DNA from: Rhodocyclaceae bacterium
GTDB lineage: Bacteria; Pseudomonadota; Gammaproteobacteria; Burkholderiales; Rhodocyclaceae
Length of the DNA stretch: 64,000 nucleotides
Assembly (NCBI GenBank): GCA_016702335.1
Contig: JADJEF010000020.1
Coordinates: 1,798,001 to 1,862,000, forward strand
Reading direction: 5' to 3'
Of the stretch, positions 55,395 to 64,000 are shown one piece after another; positions within the stretch are counted from its first letter, which is position 1, and every line of letters starts with the position of its first letter. The position numbers were made by a program, and so were the translations under genes. Below the pieces are notes generated by a model that ran no database searches, was not told where the DNA came from, and saw only the letters and a program-made list of their open reading frames with translations.

Positions 55395-56453
55395 ATGGGA
55401 CGCATAGAAAAAGGCTTTCTGATCTTCCTCTGGATGCTGGCCTTCCTGCTTGTTGCCGACGCGGCACGCGCCGAGCGCATCAAGGACCTGGCCTCCATCG
55501 GCGGCGTCAGGGAAAACCAGTTGCTCGGGTATGGCATTGTCGTCGGCCTCGATGGCACCGGCGACCAGACCACGCAAACCCCCTTTACCGTGCAGAGCAT
55601 GATCAGCATGCTCTCCAACCTCGGCGTCACTCTGCCGCCTGGACAGTCGCTGCAACTCAAGAATGTGGCGGCGGTGATGGTGACCGCCAGTCTGCCCGCC
55701 TTCGCGCGTTCCGGTCAGACCATCGACGTGACGGTGTCATCGATTGGTAACGCCAAGAGCCTCAAAGGCGGCACGCTGCTCATGACGCCGCTCAAGGGGG
55801 CCGACAGTCAGGTCTATGCCGTGGCGCAGGGTAATCTGGCCATCGCCGGGGCAGGGGGGGCATCGGGCGGCTCGAAGGTGACGGTCAATCATCTCTCGGT
55901 CGGCCGCATTCCCGGTGGGGCGACGGTGGAGCGCGAGGTGCCGATGGACGCTATTCAAGGCAGCATCGCCACGCTGGAGTTACGCAGTTCCGATTTTGCT
56001 ACGGCGCAAAGTGTGGCCGATGCCATTAACCGCCTCTCGCCCGGCTCCGCTGAGGCGACTGACGGACGCCAGATCATGGTGCGTTTGCCACCGGGGTCCG
56101 AGCGTATCGGTTTTCTGGGCAAGATTGAGGCACTCGAGGTGACACCGGCGATTGCCTCGGCCAAGGTCATCGTGAATAGTCGCACCGGTTCGGTGGTGAT
56201 GAATCGCTCCGTATCGCTGGAGAACTTTGCCCTCGCCCATGGCAACTTGTCGGTCGCCGTCGATGGCGGTGGCGGTGGCGCGGTGGATATCAAGCAAGAG
56301 GGCGGCGGGCTGCTCAATGTCAAAGCCAGCCCCAATCTGGCCGATGTGGTCAAGGCGCTCAATGCTATCGGGGCCACGCCGCTCGATCTGGTGGCGATAC
56401 TGCAGGCCATGAAGTCGGCCGGTGCCTTGCGTGCCGACCTCGAGATCATCTAG
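55395..56453 (+). CDS. flgI: flagellar P-ring protein FlgI
   Basis: 352 residues with a signal peptide (LWMLAFLLVADAARA). The family sequence ERIKDLASIGGVRENQLLGYGIVVGL follows. It forms the periplasmic P ring with FlgA's help. It starts 13 bases after flgH. Confidence 0.96.
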   Translation: MGRIEKGFLIFLWMLAFLLVADAARAERIKDLASIGGVRENQLLGYGIVVGLDGTGDQTTQTPFTVQSMISMLSNLGVTLPPGQSLQLKNVAAVMVTASLPAFARSGQTIDVTVSSIGNAKSLKGGTLLMTPLKGADSQVYAVAQGNLAIAGAGGASGGSKVTVNHLSVGRIPGGATVEREVPMDAIQGSIATLELRSSDFATAQSVADAINRLSPGSAEATDGRQIMVRLPPGSERIGFLGKIEALEVTPAIASAKVIVNSRTGSVVMNRSVSLENFALAHGNLSVAVDGGGGGAVDIKQEGGGLLNVKASPNLADVVKALNAIGATPLDLVAILQAMKSAGALRADLEII

Positions 56454-56482
56454 CTCCCGCCTCTACCCAGATCTATGTAAAT

Positions 56483-56509
56483 CGCCGTGTTACCAGCGCC
56501 GACTTGCGG
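56483..56509 (-). repeat. dispersed 27-bp repeat, copy 12
   Basis: On the minus strand: CCGC, invariant core, TAAC, ACGGCG, 29 bases after the flgI stop and before flgJ. Confidence 0.9.
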
Positions 56510-56556
56510 TATTTTTCGCCCGATTTTCTGATCATCGCCCCCCTGAGCTTGCTGTC

Positions 56557-57519
56557 ATGCTGCTCGCCATGAACCTTGCACCCGATACCGGCCCGATCAA
56601 CGCCCTAGACCCGCGGGGTGTCGATAAGCTAAAAGCGCTGTCCAAGACCAAGGACCCGGCGGCGCTGAAAGCGGCGGCGCAGCAGTTCGAGGCCCTGTTT
56701 TTGCAGATGGTGCTCAAATCGATGCGCGAGGCGACGCCGCGCGAGGGGCTGTTTGACAGCGACCAGAGCCGCATGTACGAGTCGCTCCTGGACCAGCAGC
56801 TCGCACAGGTGCTTTCCAGCAAAAAAGGCACGGGTCTGGCCGAGGTGATCGAGCGCCAGTTGCGCCGCGCCAGTGACCCGGAGGCCAGTTTCCCTGACGG
56901 TTTGCCATTGAGCGCGCCGACCCGGTCCTATCTGCTCGAAAGCCTGGGCAAGCATTCCAGCCAACTGGCAGCGGCCAGCCCTGCCTCGGCCACGAAGTTA
57001 GCACCCGCTGGCGATGCGACGCTCGGCAACACCCTCGCCGACATTGCGCGCGGCGCAGCCGATGTGCCGGAAAATGTGCGCAACTTCGTCAATCGCTTCC
57101 TGCCCGAAGCCAGTCAGGCCGCCAGCGCGGCCGGCATTCCGCCGGCCTTTCTGCTCGCGCACGCCGCGCTGGAATCGGGCTGGGGCAAGTCGGAACCACG
57201 CTTCGCCGACGGTCGGCCGAGCTACAACCTGTTCGGCATCAAGGCCGGTGCGCAGTGGAGTGGCGAGCGGGTAGTGGCCAGCACCACCGAAGTGATCGCC
57301 GGCGTTGCCCAGCGCCGTGACGAGCCGTTTCGTGCCTACGCCTCGTATGCCGAGGGCTTTGCCGATTACGCCCGCCTGCTCTCCGAGAGCCCGCGCTATG
57401 CCGGGGTCGTAGGCAGCACTGACGCCGCCGCCTTTTCAGCCGGCTTGCAAAAAGCCGGCTACGCCACCGACCCCCATTACGCCAGCAAGCTCCAGCAGGT
57501 GATCGCGCGCCTGCGCTGA
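56557..57519 (+). CDS. flgJ: flagellum-specific peptidoglycan hydrolase FlgJ
   Basis: 320 residues. An N-terminal rod-scaffold domain (AAQQFEALFLQMVLKSMREATP) is fused to a C-terminal muramidase (LLAHAALESGWGKSE with the catalytic Glu, YNLFGIKAG). It digests the cell wall for the rod. ATG 56557 or 56569 are both plausible; the upstream frame runs over the repeat and is unlikely. Confidence 0.93.
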   Translation: MLLAMNLAPDTGPINALDPRGVDKLKALSKTKDPAALKAAAQQFEALFLQMVLKSMREATPREGLFDSDQSRMYESLLDQQLAQVLSSKKGTGLAEVIERQLRRASDPEASFPDGLPLSAPTRSYLLESLGKHSSQLAAASPASATKLAPAGDATLGNTLADIARGAADVPENVRNFVNRFLPEASQAASAAGIPPAFLLAHAALESGWGKSEPRFADGRPSYNLFGIKAGAQWSGERVVASTTEVIAGVAQRRDEPFRAYASYAEGFADYARLLSESPRYAGVVGSTDAAAFSAGLQKAGYATDPHYASKLQQVIARLR

Positions 57520-57581
57520 TCTGCGCTTAGCCGGGCCGATAGCGCCCCGCTTTTACCCTCTTTGCCCTTGCTGCCCGACGG

Positions 57582-57597
57582 TGGCACGGCGATTGCA
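57582..57597 (+). promoter_or_regulatory. sigma-54 promoter of flgK-flgL
   Basis: TGGCACG, four bases, TTGCA: all defined consensus bases match and GG-N10-GC spacing is exact. It lies 64 bases before flgK. Confidence 0.8.
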
Positions 57598-57661
57598 AAT
57601 CCAAAGACAAAGATCGTTTTCGCCGGCAATTCCTGCCGGCCACGAGTGAGTCGAGGGTGCT

Positions 57662-59878
57662 ATGGGCAGTGGTGTTTTCAATGTAGCGGTTTCCGGCCTG
57701 AATGCCGCGCAACTGGGCATCCAGACGACCAGCCACAATATCGCCAATGCGTCGACCACCGGCTATAACCGGCAGCGCATTGAGCAGGCGACCAACACCC
57801 CGCTATTCACTGGCGCTGGGTTTATTGGCCAGGGCACGAACGTCGAGACGGTGAGCCGCGTTTACTCCCAGTTCCTCACGGAGCAAGTGCTTGCGGCGCA
57901 GTCGAATGTGGAAGAGGCCAACGCCTACCTGGCCCAGATCGAGCAGATCGACAACCTGTTGGCTGACCCGAATGCCGGTTTGTCACCGGCCATGGCGGAG
58001 TTTTTCAAGGCGGTGCAGGATCTTGCGGCGAATCCGTCCTCCATTCCCGCGCGGCAAGCGACGCTTTCTGCCGCACAGGCCCTGAGCGCACGCTTCCAAA
58101 GTCTCGATAACCGGATTCAGGAGGTGCGCGACGGCGTTAATCAGCAAATGCTGGGTGAAGTGGAGGTCATCAACAGCCTGGTCGCGGCCATTGGCGATGC
58201 CAACCAGCAAGTGATTCTTTCCCGAGCCGCTGGCCCCGGTCAAACCCCGAACGACCTGCTCGACAAGCGCGATCAATTGATCGCCCAGCTCAATACCCAC
58301 ATCCGGGCCGAGGCGGTGGCGCAGGATGACGGTACCGTCAATATCTTCATTGGTACCGGGCAACCGATGGTGGTCGGTACGCAGGTATCGACACTGACCG
58401 GCAAGCAGGCGCTGGACGATCCGGAAAAGACGTCGATCGCCATCAATAGCCCGTTTGGCGGCAGTTTTTACCTGCTCGAGTCGCAACTGACCGGCGGCGC
58501 CCTCGGCGGACTGGTCCGCTTTCGTGCTGAGACACTCGATGCGGCCCAGAACAATCTCGGGCGCATTGCGCTGGGGCTGGCGCAGACCTTCAACTCGATT
58601 CATAAAAGCGGGCAGGATCTTTCCGGGGTGTTGGGTGCAGATTTCTTTGCCGTCAGTGCCCCGGTGGTGAATAGCAGTCTGTTGAATGCCAGCAACGGCA
58701 CGCTGATCTCTGCACAGATCATTACCAGCGACTACCGAGTGGTTTTCAATGGGGGCAACTACGACATCACCCGTCTGTCTGACGGGGCCTCATTCCCCGG
58801 TCAGAATTTGCCCTGGTTTGCCGATGGCGTTGAAATTACTCAGACAGCGGCACCCAATGCAGGCGATGTGTTTGTCGTCAAGCCCGGCAATCCGCCTGGC
58901 CAGCGCGTGCTTGCCGAGTCGACCAACACCGGCACCGGTGGCCTCGATTCCACCGGTTCCAATCTGGCCGCGCTGGACGGTTCGGACTATCGTCTTGACT
59001 ACATCGGGGTCAATCAGTGGCGCTTGACCCGCCTGGGTGACAACACCATCTGGACGGCAGCGGGAGGCTCTGATCAGCAGGCGCTCGACAATCTGCTGCA
59101 AAACCAGCCCGGCTTTTCCATGACGCTCGCGGGTGTCCCCCCCACGGTCGGCGATAGTTTCATGATTCAACCCACGCGCACCGTGGCACGCAATATTGCG
59201 GTGGCGATCAACGACCCGCGCGCGCTGGCCGCTGCTGCACCCTTCCGTACCTCGGGGGCGCTCACCAATACCGGACTGGGTGCCATCTCGAGCGGTTCTG
59301 TCTCTTACGTCGGCAATGGCAATCTGCCCATGGCCCCCTCACCCGGCGGCGACATCACGCTGACCTTCAATGGAGCCATCCCCGGCTTTACCGTGGCCCC
59401 TGGGGCGGCCACCATCGCCTACAACCCTGCGACGCAGACCAAAATTGATATCACCGTCAATGGCCTGAGTTTCAGCATCTCGGGTGCGCCGGCGACCGGT
59501 GACCGCTTCACCCTCGCGCGCAATGACAACGGGGTTTCCGATAACCGTAACTCCCAGTTGCTCGGTGCAATTCAGACCGCCAACATCCTCAATGGGGCCA
59601 GTTCATCCACCAGCACCGGGGCCAATGCCACGCTGCAGTCGGCCTACTCACAGATCGTTAGCCGTATTGGCAGCAAGGCGCGCGAGATCGAGGTCACCGG
59701 GCAGGCGCAGGAAAGTCTGGCCGATCAAGCCACGCAATCGCAAGCGCAGCTATCGGGTGTGAATCTCGATGAAGAAGCCGCCAATTTGCTCAAGTACCAG
59801 CAGGCCTATCAGGCGGCGGCCAAGCTGCTGGCCATCGTGGGCACCTTGTTTGATGAACTGCTCGCCTTGGGCGGCTGA
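57662..59878 (+). CDS. flgK: hook-filament junction protein FlgK
   Basis: 738 residues, longer than the usual 550-650 because of the variable middle part. The N-terminal TTSHNIANASTTGYNRQR and C-terminal NLDEEAANLLKYQQAYQAAAKLL match HAP1. Its own sigma-54 promoter lies upstream. Confidence 0.95.
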   Translation: MGSGVFNVAVSGLNAAQLGIQTTSHNIANASTTGYNRQRIEQATNTPLFTGAGFIGQGTNVETVSRVYSQFLTEQVLAAQSNVEEANAYLAQIEQIDNLLADPNAGLSPAMAEFFKAVQDLAANPSSIPARQATLSAAQALSARFQSLDNRIQEVRDGVNQQMLGEVEVINSLVAAIGDANQQVILSRAAGPGQTPNDLLDKRDQLIAQLNTHIRAEAVAQDDGTVNIFIGTGQPMVVGTQVSTLTGKQALDDPEKTSIAINSPFGGSFYLLESQLTGGALGGLVRFRAETLDAAQNNLGRIALGLAQTFNSIHKSGQDLSGVLGADFFAVSAPVVNSSLLNASNGTLISAQIITSDYRVVFNGGNYDITRLSDGASFPGQNLPWFADGVEITQTAAPNAGDVFVVKPGNPPGQRVLAESTNTGTGGLDSTGSNLAALDGSDYRLDYIGVNQWRLTRLGDNTIWTAAGGSDQQALDNLLQNQPGFSMTLAGVPPTVGDSFMIQPTRTVARNIAVAINDPRALAAAAPFRTSGALTNTGLGAISSGSVSYVGNGNLPMAPSPGGDITLTFNGAIPGFTVAPGAATIAYNPATQTKIDITVNGLSFSISGAPATGDRFTLARNDNGVSDNRNSQLLGAIQTANILNGASSSTSTGANATLQSAYSQIVSRIGSKAREIEVTGQAQESLADQATQSQAQLSGVNLDEEAANLLKYQQAYQAAAKLLAIVGTLFDELLALGG

Positions 59879-59892
59879 TTCCGGAGATAGTC

Positions 59893-61326
59893 ATGCGTGT
59901 ATCGAGTAGCCAGATTTTCAATGCCGGCGTCCGCACCATCAATAGCCAGATGGCGAGCCTGCTGCACGTGCAGCAGCAGGTGGCGTCGGGTCGGCGCATT
60001 CTCACTCCCTCCGATGACCCGGTGGCCGCCGCCCGCGCGCTTGAGGTCACGCAGTCGGAATCGGTAGTCACACAGTTTCAGCTCAATCACAATAATGCCT
60101 CGTCCGCACTGGGCCTTGAAGAAGCGCAGCTTTCCAGCGCCAGCGATCTGATCGCCCGGGTGCGTGAATTGACGGTGCAGGCCGGTAACACGCTGCTGTC
60201 AAACTCCGATCGCCGAGCGCTTTCGTTCGAGATGCGCGCGCGCTTTGATGAGTTGGTAGGTATCGCTAATGCGACCGATGGTGCCGGCCTGCACGTCTTC
60301 TCCGGCTTCATGGGCACTACCAAGCCCTTCGATGGCACGGTAGATTTCCTCAACGCCAGTCTGGGCAATGAAATCACCTATCAGGGTGACGAGGGGCAGC
60401 GTCGTTTGCAGGTATCGACGACCCGTTTTCTTGAGATATCCGATTCCGGCACCGCCGTATTCACTCAGATCAAGCAGGGCAACGGTACCTTTACCTCGAG
60501 CTACGGCCCGACCTTCAACTCCACCAACGGGCTTTGGGATCAAGTCAATTCAGGGACGGGCATTATCGATGGCGGCGTGGTGATCAGCCCGGCGACCTGG
60601 GCTGATCCCGCCACGCCCAAAAACTATGTCATCAACTTTGGTATCGACAACACCGTAGTGCCGCCGGTCACCTACTACGACATAGTGGACAATGACCCGG
60701 TCAGCCCCACACGGGGGAATTCGCTGCTGACGGGTGCGCCATCCATCTTTGGTGTGCCCGACGCCTTGGCCTCCGACGGCTCGACCGTGTTGGCCGGGGC
60801 CATCGCGCCACCCTCATCGCCCATTCCCGCCCCCACCGTGGCCAGTGGCCTGAATGTGTATCGCAGCGGTCAGCCCATCAGTATCCCGAATGCCGGTGCC
60901 AATGTGCTCATTACCGGTGACCCGGCACAGAACGATAGCTTTACGCTCAATGCCAGTGGCTCGCAGAGTATTTTCAAGACGATGGCGAACGTGATCAAGG
61001 CGCTGGAAACCGCGACCACCGAAAACCCGGCAGCGACCGCCAAGCTGGCCAATGATGTGGGCTTTGCCCTGACCAATCTCGATCAGGGCACAGAAAATAT
61101 TCTCCGGGTTCGCGCCGCCATTGGCACCCGCCTCAAAGAGGTCGACTCCCTGGGCAGTGTGCTCGAAGATCTCAAATTGCAGTTCCAGCAAACCCTGTCG
61201 CAACTGCAGGATCTGGACTACGCTAAAGCGATCACCGATCTCACGCGCAAGCAGACCGACCTGCAGGCGGCACAGCAATCGTTTGTGCGCATCTCTGAAC
61301 TCAGCTTGTTCAACTACTTGCGGTGA
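59893..61326 (+). CDS. flgL: hook-filament junction protein FlgL
   Basis: 477 residues, longer than usual. The start MRVSSSQIFNAG, the segment SGRRILTPSDDPVAAARALE and the C-terminal coiled coil fit HAP3. It is 14 bases after flgK. The middle carries a probably surface-exposed insertion (about 180-310). Confidence 0.93.
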   Translation: MRVSSSQIFNAGVRTINSQMASLLHVQQQVASGRRILTPSDDPVAAARALEVTQSESVVTQFQLNHNNASSALGLEEAQLSSASDLIARVRELTVQAGNTLLSNSDRRALSFEMRARFDELVGIANATDGAGLHVFSGFMGTTKPFDGTVDFLNASLGNEITYQGDEGQRRLQVSTTRFLEISDSGTAVFTQIKQGNGTFTSSYGPTFNSTNGLWDQVNSGTGIIDGGVVISPATWADPATPKNYVINFGIDNTVVPPVTYYDIVDNDPVSPTRGNSLLTGAPSIFGVPDALASDGSTVLAGAIAPPSSPIPAPTVASGLNVYRSGQPISIPNAGANVLITGDPAQNDSFTLNASGSQSIFKTMANVIKALETATTENPAATAKLANDVGFALTNLDQGTENILRVRAAIGTRLKEVDSLGSVLEDLKLQFQQTLSQLQDLDYAKAITDLTRKQTDLQAAQQSFVRISELSLFNYLR

Positions 61327-61331
61327 TCGTC

Positions 61332-61823
61332 ATGATCCGTCGCCACCTGATTTCACGGGCTAGTCTTGCGCTGAGCGCCGCTTTGCTGCTGGGCGGTTGC
61401 AGCGTTCTGGACAAGCTGGTGGACCAGGAGCGCTACATGAAAGATGGCGGCAAGGCGCTGGTTGCCTCAAGGAACTTCAATTTGAGCCCGAGCGTCACCA
61501 TCCCCGTAGAAACCCTGATGTTCTGGGGCGCCTACACCAGCGTGGCCTACCTGATCATTGACCCCTTTGCGCCCAACTGGGAGATCAAGCAGGCGGCCTT
61601 CCCCGACGAACATGTGCTGATCAATTTAAAGATGAAGCGGGTGTACAGCGGCGGTGCGGGCGAAGCCCGGCAGGTGTTTCAGCGCCGTGCCGGCGAACTC
61701 ATGCGCAGCGGCGGCTTCAATGGCTATCAGATCGTCGAGTACAGCGAAAGTCTGGAGTCTTCCATTCTCGGTTCGCAACGGGTCGCCCAGGGGGTGATCA
61801 AGCTGACCCATACCGAGGGCTGA
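61332..61823 (+). CDS. uncharacterised lipoprotein at the end of the flg operon
   Basis: 163 residues with a lipobox LLGGC (Cys23). The mature part has one possible hydrophobic segment (ETLMFWGAYTSVAYLIIDPF) followed by a beta-rich domain. I do not recognise the family. ATG 61332 preferred; a GTG at 61323 would overlap the flgL stop. It is convergent with fliR with only 14 bases between stops. The location suggests a flagellar or envelope accessory role, unproven. Confidence 0.75.
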   Translation: MIRRHLISRASLALSAALLLGGCSVLDKLVDQERYMKDGGKALVASRNFNLSPSVTIPVETLMFWGAYTSVAYLIIDPFAPNWEIKQAAFPDEHVLINLKMKRVYSGGAGEARQVFQRRAGELMRSGGFNGYQIVEYSESLESSILGSQRVAQGVIKLTHTEG

Positions 61824-61837
61824 GGTCGCAAGCTCAG

Positions 61838-62632
61838 TTAGCGTGCTTTTCCGCTGGAGGTCAAGAGCACCTGTTCCATAGCGTTGAATCCCTGATCGAA
61901 TATCGAGGACAGCGCGGCACTGAGGTAGGGCAGCGAGAACATCAGCACGGCGAAGCCCACCGCCAGCGTGACCGGAAAGCCGACGGCAAACAGGTTCAGC
62001 GTCGGGGCAACGCGTGAGAGCACGCCCAGCGCAATGTTGGCGATCAGCAAGGCGGTAATCAGGGGTAGCGACAAGAGCAGGCCGGTCGCAAAAATTACGC
62101 TTGACCAGCGCAGCAAGACAGCCAAGCCGCCCGATTCGCCAAATACCGGGCTCACGGGCAGCAGGCGAAAGCTTTCCACCAGCGCTTGCAGGATCATGAG
62201 ATGGCCACCCAGCGCGAGAAAGATCAGCGTGGTCAATAGGCCAATGAATTCAGTCAGCACCGGGGTTTGTCCGGCATTTTGCGGATCATAGGCCACAGCA
62301 AACGACAGACCCATCTGCAAACCGATCAACTCGCCGGCGATGTCTATGGTGACAAACGCCAGGCGTAGCGTGAAACCCATCATGATGCCAATCAGGATCT
62401 CGCGCGCCAGTACGGCAAAGCTGAGCCAGGAACCACTGGGGATAGCAGGCATCGGTGGCAGGATGGGGAGCAGCGCCAGCGTAATGGCCAGGCCGACGGC
62501 CAGGCGGGTGCGTACCGGAATGCCGGCGTTGTTGTACACCGGTGCTGTGGCCATGAGCGCAAAGATGCGCGCCAGCGGAAAGAGGAATGCCGCCATCCAG
62601 GCATCGAGCTGCGCCGACGTGAACGAGATCAT
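61838..62632 (-). CDS. fliR: flagellar export gate protein FliR
   Basis: 264 residues, several membrane helices (LARIFALMATAPVYNN, GELIGLQMGLSFAVAYDP). It forms the export channel with FliP and FliQ. The ATG overlaps the fliQ stop by four bases. Confidence 0.95.
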   Translation of the reverse strand: MISFTSAQLDAWMAAFLFPLARIFALMATAPVYNNAGIPVRTRLAVGLAITLALLPILPPMPAIPSGSWLSFAVLAREILIGIMMGFTLRLAFVTIDIAGELIGLQMGLSFAVAYDPQNAGQTPVLTEFIGLLTTLIFLALGGHLMILQALVESFRLLPVSPVFGESGGLAVLLRWSSVIFATGLLLSLPLITALLIANIALGVLSRVAPTLNLFAVGFPVTLAVGFAVLMFSLPYLSAALSSIFDQGFNAMEQVLLTSSGKAR

Positions 62633-62898
62633 CCGATCAGGCCGGGAATTGCCTCATAGAGCCGCCGGATGTAGTCGGTCATCATGGTGATCATCCACGG
62701 GCCGGCGAGCACCAGGGTGACAAAGATGGCGATCAGCTTGGGCACGAACGAGAGCGTGGACTCGTTGATCTGCGTGGCCGCCTGAAAGATGCTGATGATC
62801 AGGCCGGTGGCCAGCGCGGCGAAGAACAGCGGGGCCGAGATCATCAAGGTGAGCTCGATGGCGTGGCGACCAATATCGACGACGGTTCCTGGGGTCAT
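62629..62898 (-). CDS. fliQ: flagellar export gate protein FliQ
   Basis: 89 residues with two membrane helices (LMISAPLFFAALATGLIISIFQAATQINESTLSF). It sits between fliP and fliR in the standard order. Confidence 0.96.
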   Translation of the reverse strand: MTPGTVVDIGRHAIELTLMISAPLFFAALATGLIISIFQAATQINESTLSFVPKLIAIFVTLVLAGPWMITMMTDYIRRLYEAIPGLIG

Positions 62899-62901
62899 TG
62901 C

Positions 62902-63672
62902 TTACCCAAAACTCTGCACCAGCGAGCCGATCAGCAAGTTCCAGCCATCGACCAACACGAACAGCATCAGCTTGAAGGGCAGCGCCACGATCACGGGCGA
63001 CATCATCATCATACCCATCGACATCAGTACCGAGGCTACCACCATGTCGATGATCAGAAAGGGGATGAAGACGATGAAGCCGATCTGAAAGGCGGTCTTC
63101 AGCTCCGAGGTCACAAAAGCCGGAATCAGCACGCGCAGGGGGATTTCGTCGGCATTCGCCGGGGCCGGCAGCTTGGCGACCTTGGTGAAGGTCGCCAGGT
63201 CGGCTTCGCGCACCTGCTTCATCATGAAGGCGCGCAGCGGCACCGCGCCCTTGTCGAGCGCTTCGGCAAAGCTGATCTTGTTTTCCGAGAGTGGCAGGTA
63301 GGCGTCGGCGTAAATCTTTTCGCCGACCGGGGCCATGATGAAAAAAGTCAAAAACAAGGCGAGCCCGACCAATACCTGATTGGGCGGCGAGGTTTGCGTA
63401 CCCAGTGCGTGGCGCAGCAGCGAGAGCACGATGATGATGCGGGTGAAACTGGTCATCATCAGCATCATCGCCGGCAGAAAGGTCAGGCCGGTGAGCAGCA
63501 GCAGGGTCTGGATCGACAGCGACCACTGGGTGCCGCCGCCAGCGACCGACTTGCTGGTGACGGCGGGCAGGGCTTGCGCCAGCGCGAACTCGCTGCCCAG
63601 CGCCAGCGTGAGTCCGGCAGCGATGAGCAAGCCGCTTTTGAGTGTCAGGCGGCACCGGGGGGGCGTGGACAT
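62902..63672 (-). CDS. fliP: flagellar export gate protein FliP
   Basis: 256 residues. A signal peptide (LTLALGSEFALA) precedes membrane helices and the loop LTFLPAMMLMMTSFTRIIIVLSLLRHALG; the C-terminal MMMMSPVIVALPFKLMLFVLVDGW is conserved. ATG 63672 lies one base after the fliO stop. Confidence 0.96.
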   Translation of the reverse strand: MSTPPRCRLTLKSGLLIAAGLTLALGSEFALAQALPAVTSKSVAGGGTQWSLSIQTLLLLTGLTFLPAMMLMMTSFTRIIIVLSLLRHALGTQTSPPNQVLVGLALFLTFFIMAPVGEKIYADAYLPLSENKISFAEALDKGAVPLRAFMMKQVREADLATFTKVAKLPAPANADEIPLRVLIPAFVTSELKTAFQIGFIVFIPFLIIDMVVASVLMSMGMMMMSPVIVALPFKLMLFVLVDGWNLLIGSLVQSFG

Positions 63673-63673
63673 C

Positions 63674-64000
63674 TCAGCCTCCCAGGGTCGGCGCGCGCGG
63701 CGGCGAACCGGCGTTCGCCAAGTCGGCGCTGGCAACACGGCGATTGTCGGCAAACGCCGCGGCGACCGTCGCTGCCGTGGCCTGCCGGGGCACTTCGGCC
63801 AGCGGTGTGACGCGCCCGGGGGCGACCCCCAGTACCAGCCAGGTGCTGCCCACTTCCACAATCACCACACGCTCACGCGGCCCTACGGCGGTTCCTGCTA
63901 CGACCTTGAGCAAGGCCGACGGCCCGCCACGGCGTTGCGTAAGTTGCTTGAGCAGCCAGAGCGCGCCCACCATCAGGGCCAACACGGCTGCCAGACCAAG
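63674..64000 (-). CDS. fliO: flagellar export protein FliO, 5' end outside window
   Basis: The C-terminal ~108 residues are visible. A membrane helix (LALMVGALWLLKQL) is followed by the SH3-like cytoplasmic segment VGPRERVVIVEVGSTWLVLGVAPGRV. The C-terminal tail holds dispersed repeat copy 13, translated as NRRVASADLAN. FliO assists FliP assembly. Position before fliP supports the call. Confidence 0.85.
   Translation of the reverse strand, partial: LGLAAVLALMVGALWLLKQLTQRRGGPSALLKVVAGTAVGPRERVVIVEVGSTWLVLGVAPGRVTPLAEVPRQATAATVAAAFADNRRVASADLANAGSPPRAPTLGG
63716..63742 (+). repeat. dispersed 27-bp repeat, copy 13
   Basis: CGCC, invariant core, CAAC, ACGGCG; antisense within the 3' part of fliO and translated in its tail. 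Confidence 0.9.

Overview
The window is a GC-rich chromosomal segment that looks betaproteobacterial. Evidence is FlhDC-type motility control, MotAB plus MotCD, a LiuR-like acyl-CoA region and typical protein sequences; Rhodocyclales or relatives are plausible but not proven. About three quarters of it is one motility and chemotaxis supercluster.

Region 1 (1-16.3 kb), metabolic and housekeeping. A minus-strand operon (SDR, glutathione S-transferase, acyl-CoA carboxylase beta subunit) diverges from SCP2 and MerR genes across a palindromic operator. Then come a periplasmic binding protein, rpe, an iron alcohol dehydrogenase, a DUF2505 protein, a penicillin acylase, a radical SAM protein, a PNPOx-like protein, and an operon NUDIX-HNH-histidine kinase-YgiQ.

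Region 2 (16.4-39.7 kb), master regulator and chemosensory genes: flhDC, motAB, mcp, cheY, cheA1, cheW, two giant tandem chemoreceptors, cheR, cheD, cheB, a STAS protein, two cheV, cheY, cheZ, cheA2. cheA1 is split by a one-base shift at a C7 tract.

Region 3 (39.8-48 kb), late export and motor genes: flhB, flhA, flhF, flhG, fliA, motC, motD. motD is split by a one-base shift at a T7 tract.

Region 4 (48-64 kb), structural genes: flgN, flgM and flgA on the minus strand, flgBCDEFGHIJKL on the plus strand, a lipoprotein, then fliR, fliQ, fliP and a partial fliO on the minus strand. Promoters matching sigma-54 (flgB, flgK) and sigma-28 (flgM) are visible.

The most unusual feature is a family of 13 near-identical, non-palindromic 27-bp repeats scattered over the whole window. 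Each has an invariant 14-base block, four variable bases and an invariant 6-base block. Nine are intergenic, mostly a few bases after a stop codon. Four lie inside reading frames (acyl-CoA carboxylase, YgiQ twice, FliO) and are translated in different frames without breaking the gene. A second, unrelated G/C-run element sits in the start of flgH. I found no rRNA, tRNA, CRISPR array or transposase. No stretch over 300 bases lacks a gene.
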